Shown in pieces: positions 55,508 through 64,000 of a DNA stretch of 64,000 bases. The notes beneath the pieces are model-generated. The model was given only the letters and a program-made list of their open reading frames with translations, was not told the origin of the DNA and ran no database searches. Source of the stretch: Chiua virens (Eukaryota > Basidiomycota > Agaricomycetes > Boletales > Boletaceae); contig JAHNUO010000007.1 of assembly GCA_019787685.1 (NCBI GenBank), positions 1,488,001 through 1,552,000 on the forward strand. The letters are read 5' to 3'. Numbering within the stretch: position 1 is the first letter of the stretch; every line of letters starts with the position of its first letter. The position numbers were made by a program, and so were the translations under genes.

Positions 55508-58500
55508 TCAGAGTGGGGAGCGCGGTGGTCGAGGTGGTGGAAGGTTCGAGAGGCGGGAGACTGAGGGGAAATCCTTGGGGTGGAGACGCTTATAAGCGTC
55601 GATGGTTTCCTTGGCATTTCCTAGGTTGGTCTCGGGCTCCCAGGAATTGTCGGAGGCGGAGTAGCCCTTCCAGCGGATCAGGAACTTGCGGTTACGCGGG
55701 TTCCAGGTGTGACGAAGAATCCGTTCGATTTCATATTCTTCCTCGCCAGCTATTAGGTCCGGCGGTGGTTTTGGGAAGTTGGGTCCGTAGGTTTCTGTTT
55801 CCCGATATGGGGAGAGGAGCGAGGCGTGGAAGACCGGGTGGATTTTCCAGGTCTTAGGAAGGCGGAGGCGATAGGTAAGCGGGGAAAGGACCTCCGTGAT
55901 GGTAAAGGGTCCTTCGCGGCGCAACGCGAGTTTCGGAGAGATGAGTTCCCGTTTAAGATTGCGGGCTTCCAGCCAAACCTGATCGCCTTTGGAGAAGGGT
56001 TTAAACTTCCTAAAAGAGCGAGCTTTCATGGCTTGCCGGGCGAGTTCGTGGGCGGCGAGGGCTTCGTCGCGAGCAGCGGAGAGGGTTTTGAGGCGTTCCT
56101 CTACAGCGGGCAGTTTGGTTTCCGCAATGATAGCGGGAAAGGGACGGGGTTCATAGCCCATCATGAGGAAGAAGGGTGATTTTCCAGTGACGGAGTGGGG
56201 GCGGTGGTTGTGTGCGAATTCGGCCATAGGGAGTAAGTCGGCCCATTTCTCCGGGTTGTTTTGGCAATACATGCGGAGGTATGTCTCGACTTCTTGGTTG
56301 ACGCGTTCCGTTTCACCATCAGATTGGGGATGGTAGGCGGTGGAGAGGGAGAGGCGGTATCCGATGAGTCGGGAGAGTTCCTTTGCAAATGCAGAGGCAA
56401 ACTGCGGACCACGGTCGGAGATGATCTTGTCGTAGAGGCCGAATCGCGTGTAGACTTTGTGAAAAAAAGAGGCAGGCAATACCTGCGGAGTCGGCGGTTT
56501 TCACTGTGGGGCAAAGAATTACCCCCTTCGTAAGGCCATGGTCTACCACGACCATGAGAGCGTCGTAACCTTCCGCGGAGGTGGGGAGATCCGTGATGAG
56601 ATCGACGGAGACATTCTGGAAGGGGCGGGTGCACAGCGGAGGGGATCGGGGATAGCAGAGGCGTGGTAGGATGGGTGTTGACCTTGTGCTGTTGACACGA
56701 GGCGCAACCGGAGACGTAGGAGCGGACGAAGGAGGCAAGGCCGGGCCACCAGAATTCGGCGGCCACTAGTTGGCGGGTTTTCAAGAAGCCGGGGTGACCG
56801 GCGGTATGAGAGTCGTGGTGGCGAGCGACGATTTGTTGTCGGAGTTCGCGGTTCGGAGGAACATAGATGCGGCCTTGGTAAGTCAAGACCCCGGCGTCAT
56901 AGCGCCAGTCGGAGAGGCGGGAGCGGAATGACGGAGGGAGACCGCCATCCATGGCATTGAGGGTATCCAGGACTAGTGGATCCGCGGCTGAGGAGCGGGA
57001 GATCAGGTCCTGGAGATCAGTGGTGACAAGGTTGACGAAGACGTTGTCTGGGAGGAGTGTGACATCTTCGTTATCCGAGTCCGAGGTGATGTGGTCAGGG
57101 CGGCGGGAGAGCGCGTCTGGCCCGTCGAGGAGTTTTCCTGGTACGTGGGAGAAGGTGAGGTCGAAGTCGGCAAGGTCGAGAAGCCAGCGGGCTTGGCGAC
57201 GGTTGAGGTTTTGGGGTTGGCGGAAGTAGGTGAGGTTTTTGTGATCCGAAAAGACGGTCACCGGAGTGGTGCTACCGTGGAGGTAGTGGCACCAGGCTTT
57301 GAGGGATCTAATGACGGCGAGTAGTTCACGCTCATAGATGTCGTAGTTCCTTTCCGCAGCGTTGAAGGACTGCGAAAGGTAGGAGCAAGGTTTCCAGTCG
57401 CCATTTGAGTCGGTCTGGAGGAGGACACCACCCGATGCGAATTTAGAAGCATCGGTGGCGATAGCGAAGGGTCGAGAAGTATCCGGGAAATGAAGGACCG
57501 GATCAGAGGTGAACGCCTTCTTCAGTCGTTCGAAGGCGGTGACCTGAGGGGAACCCCAGATCCAAGGCGCGTCTTTCTTGGTGAGATTGACGAGGGGGCG
57601 AGCGATGGTGGAGTAGTCCGGAATAAACCGGTGGTAGAAGTTGGTGAAGCCCATGAACGATCGGACGTCCTTGAGCTTGGTGGGAGTAGGCCAGTCGGCA
57701 ATGCCAGCAACCTTGACGGGGTCCATGGCGAGTTCGCCGGGGCGTGCGATCATGCCGAGGTATTCCACTTCCGTAGTGGCGAAGTGGCATTTCTCGAGCT
57801 TGAGGTGGAAGGTCGAGTTCCTTCATGCGGGCGAGAACGCGTTTGGTGCGCTCCGTATGCGTAGCGTCATCTTCCGAGAAGATGAGGAGATCGTCCATGT
57901 AGATGACGAGCCACCCTTCGGCGATCATGTCGCGGAAGGACTCGTTCATAAAGCGTTGGAACGTAGCGGGGGAGTTCGTCAGTCCGAAGAACATGACCGT
58001 GGGTTCGAAGAGGCCGCGGTGGGTGATAAACGCGGCTTTCCATTGATGTCCGTCTTTGATACGGATGTTGTTGTAGCCCCATCGGACGTCAAACTTAGTA
58101 AACAGTTTAGCGTCCTTCAGCTTATCGACGAGGTCGGAGATGAGGGGAAGGGGGTAGGCGTCGCGAACGGTATGTTCGTTAACATAGCGGTAATCTTGGC
58201 AGGGGCGGAGTTTGCCATCCTTTTTCTTGACGAAGAAGAAGGGGGACGCCTGAGGGGAGTTTGAAGGGCGGATCTTGCCGGATGCAAGGTGTTCGTCGAT
58301 AAAGTCGTCGGTGGCCCTGCGCTCGTCGGGAGACAAGGGGTAGACTTTTCCGACCTTGGGTTGGAAGGTGTCCTTTAGGTGGATCTCGTGATCACAGGAC
58401 CGAGATGGGGGCATCTGTGTAGAGGGTTCCTTCGCGAATACGGATTCGAATTCCGAGTATTCCGAAGGGAGAGTGACCTTGGCTTTGGTAGCCGTGGCCG

Positions 58501-59203
58501 CAAGGGCGGTAGCGTTGGTGAGCTTCTCCGGTAGGGTGGTCCGAACGAAGCGTTGACCCGCGCGCATGACGCGGTTCACAGAGTGTAGCATGGATTGGGT
58601 AGTAAAACGATGCCCAGTTTCAGTGCCAAGGTAGTCGAAGATTTTGCCGTCCCAGATGGGGTCGACATCGATGTGGTGGGTCGGGATGACCGGCGGTGGA
58701 TGAGCGAGTTTGGCGGAGTGGCGAGGTTCGTCGTTGGTGATAGGAGGGAAGTCGGGTTCCGGAGCAGTAATGGAGATGGTTTTGGCGACCCAGTCGATAG
58801 TAGGGTTGGTCGCCTTAAGCCAAGGGAGACCTAGGATGACGTTCTCGGAACCACAGTGGATAATGTGGAATTTTACACGTTGGAGTACTCCGCCAAGAGC
58901 AATCCGGAGGGTGGTGGTGAATCTGATGTCACCATTCTTGTTCGCGGTGGAATCCACGTTCCGAACCGGGATAGGTTTCGGAACGCGTTCCTTAGGAAAC
59001 TTGTTCTTCTGGATGAAGTGCCAGTCGATACAGTTTATCCCGGCTCCTGAGTCGATGAGAGCATGGGTGTCGACGTCTTTCGAGGTAGCGGTAGCATTTA
59101 ATCTAATCGGAATCTGCATAGATTGGCATGCTAACTCAGCTACAAGTACATGGGTACGAGAATGGGAAGATACCGGCGTCGAATTGGTCTTCCGCCTTAA
59201 AAA
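55508..59203 (-). pseudogene. Family B Pol (PR-RT-RH-IN-CHD), three 1-nt breaks
   Basis: The frame opens at the frameshift site and runs in -1 relative to gag. Protease: HALIDSGAGINCID (about 59,060). RT: from about 58,400, with LRPCQDYRYVNEHTV, FGLTNSPATFQRFMNE and LVIYMDDLLIFS (about 57,900). RNase H: IATDASKFASGGVLLQTD (about 57,450) to [23 protein letters not shown]. Integrase: zinc residues HHDSHTAGHPGF and GCASCQQHK (about 56,820-56,690), core Asp in VDLITDLP, Asp in ISDRGPQFASAF, Glu in SDGETERVNQ. Chromodomain: YEIERIL, IRWKGYSASDNSWEPE (about 55,740-55,640), all three cage aromatics present. Frames change at about 57,805 (extra base), 56,640 (extra base) and 56,460 (A7 against A6 in the old copy). 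Catalytic residues are otherwise intact. The breaks could be real or sequence errors. Confidence 0.88.
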
Positions 59204-59206
59204 CCC
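59197..59206 (-). promoter_or_regulatory. Putative -1 frameshift site, family B
   Basis: On the minus strand GGGTTTT (59,206-59,200) is read G GGT TTT and followed at once by TAA. It fits the X XXY YYZ slippery rule. After a -1 slip the frame continues without stop into protease. No downstream pseudoknot was tested. Confidence 0.6.
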
Positions 59207-60126
59207 GTGATGGGTTCGGGGGCGCTGGAGTTGACTTTGTTGACGCTCATAGAGTCGTCATCATCGTCCTCTATCTCCTGCAAAGCAGGGACAGGTTCGG
59301 CCTTGGGTTCGGCCTTCCGGACCTTCTTGTTAGGTGCGGGGGCGGAACAAGTGGAGTTGGTCGTGAAGACCGGGCAAGAGGAGGTGCGGTGACCAGGTTG
59401 GCGGCACCGGAAGCAGAGGTTCTTGTCGATGCATCGCTTTCGCTCGGCATCGGTCATCTTGTTGATGCGGATAGAGTCCACGTCCATGGCGTCGGGGTCT
59501 CGTTCCTTTTTACGGGAAGGAGCGGGGGAGTCGTGGAAGACGACAGCGGCGGCGGGCTTCTTGTTGCGACGAGCGATCTCGTCTGCACGCTCCCACTGCG
59601 TCTTGAAATGAATGGCCTGGGTGTACCATTTGTCGATGGTCGTGGGTACGGTGTCCATTCCCTGGATCCTGCGCATGAGCGAAGGGGGAAGGCCGGCAGC
59701 GAAGAAGTTGATCAGAACAGAGTCCGATCCGGTGAGGGTGGCGGTGGCAACTTTGTTGCGGAACAAGGAGATATAGGAGGGTACATCCTCGTTACGGGTT
59801 ACCCGAGTGGTGGAGAGCCAGGCGATAGTGTCACCCTTAGTGTCGTGGTGTTCGAAGTCCTTTCGGAACTCCGTCTGCCAGTCAGTCCAACTCCCGAAGG
59901 AGCGAAGGGGAATAGCCTTGGCGCGGAATGTATCGGCCCAAGTCTTAGCGGATCCTTCCGTCATAAACGAAAGGGCGAAGGCGACACGCTTGTTATCGGT
60001 GTCATAGATGGGGTCGTTGACGAAGAGGTATGTTGCTACGTCATTGAGCCAGGGTACGGCGCGGTCGTAGGACCCGTCGAAGGTGGAGGGTTTTCCGAGG
60101 CGAAGCTCGACTGCCTTGCTAGACAT
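59197..60126 (-). CDS. Family B Gag, intact (309 aa)
   Basis: First ATG at 60,126 (MSSKAVELRLGKPSTFDG). The frame is open upstream to about 60,487 with Pro/Ser/Thr-rich residues but no ATG, so a longer product would need a non-ATG start. Capsid-like region about residues 1-180: WLNDVATYLF, DWQTEFRKDFEHHDTKGD, INFFAAGLPPSLMRRIQGMD. Basic linker, DPDAMDVDSI, then knuckle CFRCRQPGHRTSSCP (C-x2-C-x4-H-x4-C) near residue 245. Acidic tail ends EPITGF before TAA. Pol follows by -1 shift. Confidence 0.92.
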   Translation of the reverse strand: MSSKAVELRLGKPSTFDGSYDRAVPWLNDVATYLFVNDPIYDTDNKRVAFALSFMTEGSAKTWADTFRAKAIPLRSFGSWTDWQTEFRKDFEHHDTKGDTIAWLSTTRVTRNEDVPSYISLFRNKVATATLTGSDSVLINFFAAGLPPSLMRRIQGMDTVPTTIDKWYTQAIHFKTQWERADEIARRNKKPAAAVVFHDSPAPSRKKERDPDAMDVDSIRINKMTDAERKRCIDKNLCFRCRQPGHRTSSCPVFTTNSTCSAPAPNKKVRKAEPKAEPVPALQEIEDDDDDSMSVNKVNSSAPEPITGF

Positions 60127-60521
60127 GTTGCTAGACGAGGTGGTGGGCGTAGGGTTCGGGGTTGGTACCGAAGGGAGAACCACAGAGGGGTTCGGGTTGC
60201 GGAGTGAGGGGGTTCCGGGGTTGATCCTTCGTGGGGTCGTAGGGGACGCGAAGGAGGCGAGACTCGGTATGTCGAGTGAGGTGGTAAGACGTTCAGCTAG
60301 TTGCTGGGTTTCGTCTTCAGAGTCAGGGTGTTTGACGTTGATGTTGAAGTTGTTCTCCTGGGGTTCAGAAGAAGGCGAAGTGGGTTCAGGGTTATCGTCG
60401 GATAGATCGGACGATGGGGTGTTAGCCGTCCGAAGACTCCAACGAGGGGTGAGGGTAGGACGAGTGGGGTGTCGTCCAGCAATGGTGGGCAGCTACTGCG
60501 CGGTGGCAGGCTGAGGGAGAG

Positions 60522-60532
60522 AGTCTTGATCT
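60522..60532 (-). promoter_or_regulatory. Putative self-priming PBS, young family B
   Basis: AGATCAAGACT on the minus strand, 2 nt after the 5' LTR. Exact reverse complement of AGTCTTGATCT at 60,867-60,857. Complementarity stops sharply at 11 nt on both sides. Confidence 0.7.
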
Positions 60533-60534
60533 TA

Positions 60535-61293
60535 TGTTACGGTAGTCCCGGGTAGGGCCTAGCGTAGACGCAAAAGCGCAAGTACCAAGCGGCTGCGATA
60601 ACTCAAACAACCACCACTTGATACGTGGCGCGCTGTAGAGTTCAAGGAGGAGTACTGGTCAGCGTATCGCTACCAGTGAGACGAGTTAGAACTTAGGACG
60701 TTGCCTAAGAGCGTCCTGTTGGGAATCTATACCCGAAGGACCTAGACTGCCCCTTGTGATCGGGGTAGATCGAGATGCTGGACGTTGGTCGCAGCGACGA
60801 GGGATGGCCTTGAGGGAGGGCCCGAAGAGGAGCAGTGATACTAGCTTAGATTGCGTAGATCAAGACTAAGGTACAGGAGTATCACTGCGCGGTATTTATA
60901 CTACAGGACTGGTGCACGGACCAGCAGTCAAAAGGGGTGGTCAGGAAGAGCGGAACTGACTAAGGACCAAAGGAGTCGTGCGGGGCGGAAGCACCGGATC
61001 GACGAGAGAAGGAAATGGTAAATACGGAAGCTGTCCAAGTGACAGCGGAAATGAAAGTGACCCGTACCGGATCAAGAAGTAGAAGGGCGGAAGCGATGAC
61101 GGATCCCCGGGTTGAGCTGGAGTGCGTGATCGGAGTATCCGGATAAGAAGAGAGAAAGGCGGGGCAAAGGGTTAAGCCCTTGCTGAGTAATCGGGGCAAG
61201 GGTAAGCCTTGCGGATTGAATCGTAGGAGATACCTATAGTATCGAGCATAGAGAAAGTAGCAAGAAAAGCAAAGGAAAAGATGAATCGTAACA
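60535..61293 (-). repeat. 5' LTR of young family B element
   Basis: 759 bp, nearly identical to 53449-54208. Carries the promoter. Confidence 0.95.
60857..60900 (-). promoter_or_regulatory. TATA box and inferred transcript 5' end, family B
   Basis: TATAAATA at 60,900-60,893 (minus). AGTCTTGATCT begins at 60,867, 33 bp from the start of the box. The start site is inferred from this distance and from the PBS match. Confidence 0.6.
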
Positions 61294-61298
61294 CTTGG

Positions 61299-62483
61299 TA
61301 GGGGTTGGCCAGTCTGCGATACCAGTGACCTTGATGGGATCCATGGCGAGCTCACCCGGGCAGGCAATCATGCCGAGGTATTCAACTTTGGTGGTGGCGA
61401 AGTGGCATTTTTTGAGTTTCAAGTGAAGGTCGAGTTCCTTCATGCGGGCGAGAACATGTTTGGTGCACTCAGTGTGGGTAGCCTCATCTTCAGAGAAATG
61501 AGGAGGTCGTCCATGTAGATGACAAGCCATCCCTCGGCGATCATATCGCGAAAGGAGTCGTTCATGAAGCATTGGAACGTCACAGGAGAGTTGGTCAGTC
61601 CAAAGAACATGACCGTTGGTTCAAAGAGACCACAATGAGTGATAAATGTGGCCTTCCATTGGTGTCTGTCCTTGATATGAACATTGTTGTAACCCCATTG
61701 GACATCAAACTTAGTGAATAGCTTGGCGTCCTTGAGCTTGTCGACAAGGTCAGAGATAAGAGGAAGAGGATAAGTGTCATGAACAGTATGCTCGTTGACA
61801 TAGCGGTAATCTTGACAAGGATGGAGCTTGCCATCTTTTTTTTTGATGAAGAAGAAGGGGGAAGCCTGAGGGGAGTTGGACAGGCAGATCTTTCTGTTGG
61901 CGAGGTGTTCGTCAATGAAGTTGTCGGTGGCCTTGTGCTCATCAGGGGACAAGGGGTAGACCTTTCCGACTTTTGGTTGGAATGTGTCTTTCAGATGGAT
62001 TTCATGGTCGCAAGACCTAGAGGGAGGCATCTGGTTGAAGGGTTCCTTCATGAACACAGACTTGAATTCTGAGTATTCCGAAGGGAGGGTGACCTTGGGT
62101 TTTTTTGCTGCAGCCACTAGGGCAGTAGCGTTGGTGAGCTTCTCAGGTTGAGTGGTCCGAATGAAGCATTGTCCTGCGCACATGATGCGGTTAACGGAGT
62201 ATTGCATGGATTGGGTTGTAAAACAGTGCCCAGTTTCAGTGCCTAGGTAGTCGTAGAGTTTGCCGTCCCGGATGGGATTGACATCGAGATAGCGGATGGG
62301 TTTGATCGGAGGAGGGTGAGTGAGTTTGGCGGAGTGTTTTGGTTCATCAGTGGTAATGGGGGGAAGGTCAGGTTCTGGAGCTGACACAGTGATGGTTTTG
62401 GCAACCCAATCAATGATCAGATTGGTCACCTTGAGCCAGGGAAGTCCAAGGATCACGTTTTCAGAACCACAGTGGATAATGTG
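61299..62483 (-). pseudogene. Old family B RT segment
   Basis: From the solo LTR edge: CGSENVILGLPWLKVTN (protease/RT linker), RT motifs HPCQDYRYVNEHTV, FTKFDVQWGYNN, FFGLTNSPVTFQCFMND and LVIYMDDLLI (about 61,510). A one-base loss just after YMDD shifts the frame; EYLGMIACPGELAMDPIKV follows. The gene is cut at WPTPTK by the young element. Compared with the young copy, many Arg codons are Cys, His or Gln. Confidence 0.85.
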
Positions 62484-63219
62484 TGTTACAATTTCTTTCT
62501 TTTGTCTCACTTGTACGTTTTCACTTCACTCGATACCTAGGTATCATCGTACGTTCATCCGTACTCATTCTCTTTTTACTTTGTAACTCCACACCGGCTT
62601 TACCCAGTGCTTACGTTTCTTCTTTCTCGTCATCATCCGATGGCATCGCACTTACTCATTCTATTCTTGTCATCACCCGATGGCTTCGCATTTGTCATTT
62701 CATCTTTGTCATCATCCATTGCCTTCGCATCATACGATTCCCCTTTTGATTGCTGCGCACTCCTTTTGGCCCTTTCGCTCTTCCGCTCTTCTGGCCTACC
62801 CCTTTTAGTTACTTGGTCCGTGCGCAGTTCTCATAGTATAAATATCCCGCAGCGATACTCTTGTACTCTAGTCTTGATCTCCGCAATCTAGCTGAGTATC
62901 ACTGCTCCACTCGGACCACTCCTTGTGACCACTCGACCAGGGACTTCTCTCGTCGTCCCTTGGCCCCACTCGACACAACACCGGGGTTCTTCATAACCCT
63001 TGACCCTTGACCGTCCCTAGGGTATAGATTCCCAACCGGACAATTCTCAGCAACGCCTGAGTCTTCACTCGTCTCTCTGGTAGCAACCCGCTGACCAGAA
63101 CTCCTCATTTAACTCTTCAGCGCACCACGTATCAAGTGGTGGTTGTTTGAGTTATCGCAGCCACTTGGTACTTGGCGCTTTTGCGGCTACACTAGGTCCT
63201 ACCCGGAACTACCGTAACA
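62484..63219 (+). repeat. Family B solo LTR, TSD ATGTG
   Basis: 736 bp, TGTTACAATTTC to CTACCGTAACA. ATGTG at 62479-62483 and 63220-63224. Interrupts the protease-RT linker of the old element. TATAAATA and AGTCTTGATCT are present on + near 62,840-62,880. Confidence 0.93.
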
Positions 63220-63553
63220 ATGTGGAACTTAATATGTTGGAGTACTCCGCCAAGAGCAATCCGGAGGGTGGTGGTGAACTTGATGTCACCATTCTTGTTG
63301 GCTGTGGAATTGACGTTCTGGACTGGGATAGGTTTCAGAAGGCGCTCCTTCGGGAACTTGTGTTTCTGGACGAAGTGCCAGTCAATACAATTGATCCCGG
63401 CTCCAGAGTCAATGAGAGCACGGGTGTTGACATCTTGGGAGGTAGTGGTAACATTCAATCTAACAGGGATTTGCATAGATTGAGATGAAAGCTCAGCTAC
63501 AAGTACATGGGTACAAGAATGGGAAGATACCGGCGTCGAATCAGTCTTCCTTC
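63220..63553 (-). pseudogene. Old family B protease segment
   Basis: MQIPVRLNVTTTSQDVN (63,476) and active-site ALIDSGAGINCID, preceded by an open -1 frame from the gag stop. It is cut at FHI by the solo LTR and resumes at 62,483. DSG is intact. Confidence 0.82.
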
Positions 63554-64000
63554 TTAAAAACCCATGACTGGGGTGGTCACCTTGTTGACACTCATGGCGT
63601 CCTCATCATCCTCCTCCACTTCTACTAAAGCAGGGACAGGGTCTGGTTTTGGCACAGTCTTCCAGACCTTCTTGGAGGGGGAAGCGGATTGGGTTTTGGT
63701 TGAGAATGCCGTGCACACAGATGTTTGGTGTCCAGGTTTTCGGCAGCAGAAACAGAGTTTTTGTTCAAAGCATCACTTTTGCTCAGCCTCGGTAAGCTTT
63801 GGAATGTAGATGGCATCCACATCCATAGCATCAGGGTCTCGCTCCTTCTTGCGAGGGGAGTTGTCGTGGAAGACGACGGTGGTGGGTTTCTTGTTTTGAC
63901 GGGTGATTTCATTGGCATGTTCCCATTGGGTTTTGAAGTGAATGGCTTGGGTATACCACTTGTCGATCGTGGTAGGGACCATGTCCATCCCTTGGATGTG
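63554..64000 (-). pseudogene. Old family B gag, C-terminal part at window edge
   Basis: Gag tail on minus: MDMVPTTIDKWYTQAIHF to RDPDAMDVDAIYIPKLTEAEQK, then a TGA where the young copy has an ordinary residue (about 63,773). Knuckle CFCCRKPGHQTSVC follows, then an acidic tail ending TTPVMGF with TAA at 63,554-63,556. GGGTTTT (63,563-63,557) precedes the stop as in the other copies. The N-terminal part lies outside the window. Confidence 0.8.

Larger units (their letters stand above)
53449..61293 (-). mobile_element. Young family B Gypsy element, nearly intact
   Basis: 7,845 bp, TSD CTTGG at 53444-53448 and 61294-61298, inserted in pol of the old family B element. By eye its LTRs differ by about four transitions and one 1-bp indel over 760 bp, so the insertion is recent. 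It encodes Gag, Pol (-1 frame) and ORF3. Breaks are few: three single-base length differences in pol and one TGA in ORF3. It is much more GC-rich than its older relatives and retains CpG sites they have lost. Confidence 0.95.
48695..64000 (-). mobile_element. Old family B Gypsy element, runs off the window
   Basis: Minus-strand element inserted in element E. The 3' LTR is at 48695-49398; the 5' LTR lies beyond 64,000. Gene order from the right edge: gag, protease, RT, RNase H, integrase, chromodomain, ORF3. It has taken three later insertions: a family C LTR (51280-51891), the young family B element (53449-61293) and a family B solo LTR (62484-63219). Presumed TSD ATCAG at 48690-48694 cannot be checked here. 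Confidence 0.85.

Noticed and set aside
59128..60207. 359-codon plus-strand open frame
   Set aside because: Lies exactly antisense to gag in a GC-rich element. Glycine-rich low-information sequence with no motif; gag on the other strand has a clear zinc knuckle.
1..64000. CRISPR array, rRNA genes, bacterial-type operons or terminators
   Set aside because: None seen. Introns, TATA boxes and transposon types are those of a basidiomycete.

Overview
ORGANISM AND CHARACTER. The window looks like a repeat-dense block of an Agaricomycete (mushroom-forming basidiomycete) genome. The reasons are KDZ and Plavaka transposases, chromodomain Ty3/Gypsy elements, and 46-55 nt GT-AG introns. I see no convincing ordinary cellular gene in 64 kb. 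Almost everything is transposon, much of it inserted into other transposons, and many insertions still have readable target-site duplications (TSDs), so the order of events can be followed. LAYOUT. About 0.7-3.5 kb (-): multi-exon KDZ transposase relic. 4.0-4.6 kb: GC-rich minisatellite. 5.3-15.5 kb: a family A Gypsy element (+, 5970-12976, TSD ATAAG) sits inside the 3' LTR of a truncated family A element on the minus strand; the plus copy carries a family B solo LTR (TSD GGACC). 15.46-15.74 kb: possible tRNA-like SINE. 15.8-34.8 kb: probable Plavaka-type DNA transposon with its transposase on + (about 22.05-34.2 kb), an unidentified passenger-like gene on -, and a hAT-type MITE upstream. The transposase is split by a family A-like solo LTR inside a 55-nt intron (TSD AACAC) and by a family B solo LTR in coding sequence (TSD GTGCA). 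That second LTR contains a 6-kb family B element (TSD GTGGC) and an apparently intact Tc1 transposon (TA). 35.5-44.7 kb (-): hAT transposase relic interrupted by a family A solo LTR, a 5.1-kb family D element and a family C solo LTR. 45-48.7 kb (-): a second chromodomain Gypsy lineage (element E), cut by an old family B element (48,695 to beyond the window end). The old element contains a young, nearly intact family B element (53,449-61,293, TSD CTTGG). HOW THE PARTS WORK. Family B encodes Gag, a Pol polyprotein (protease, RT, RNase H, integrase, chromodomain) one frame back from Gag, and a third ORF after the chromodomain with two zinc knuckles. A heptamer GGGTTTT directly before the gag stop is present in all three copies and would suit -1 frameshifting. 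Family D has gag, no visible pol, and an antisense intron-containing gene with a Zn2Cys6-like cluster and its own TATA box. In families A, B and D an 11-nt stretch 33-34 bp downstream of the LTR TATA box is the exact reverse complement of 11 nt lying 2 nt after the 5' LTR. This is the geometry of Tf1-type self-priming. DECAY. Older copies differ from younger ones mainly by C-to-T/G-to-A changes, often at CpG, which create stops and even diverge the two halves of TSDs. LIMITS. All identifications are by eye from motifs and remembered family features; no database search was run. Junctions and LTR ends may be off by a base or two.
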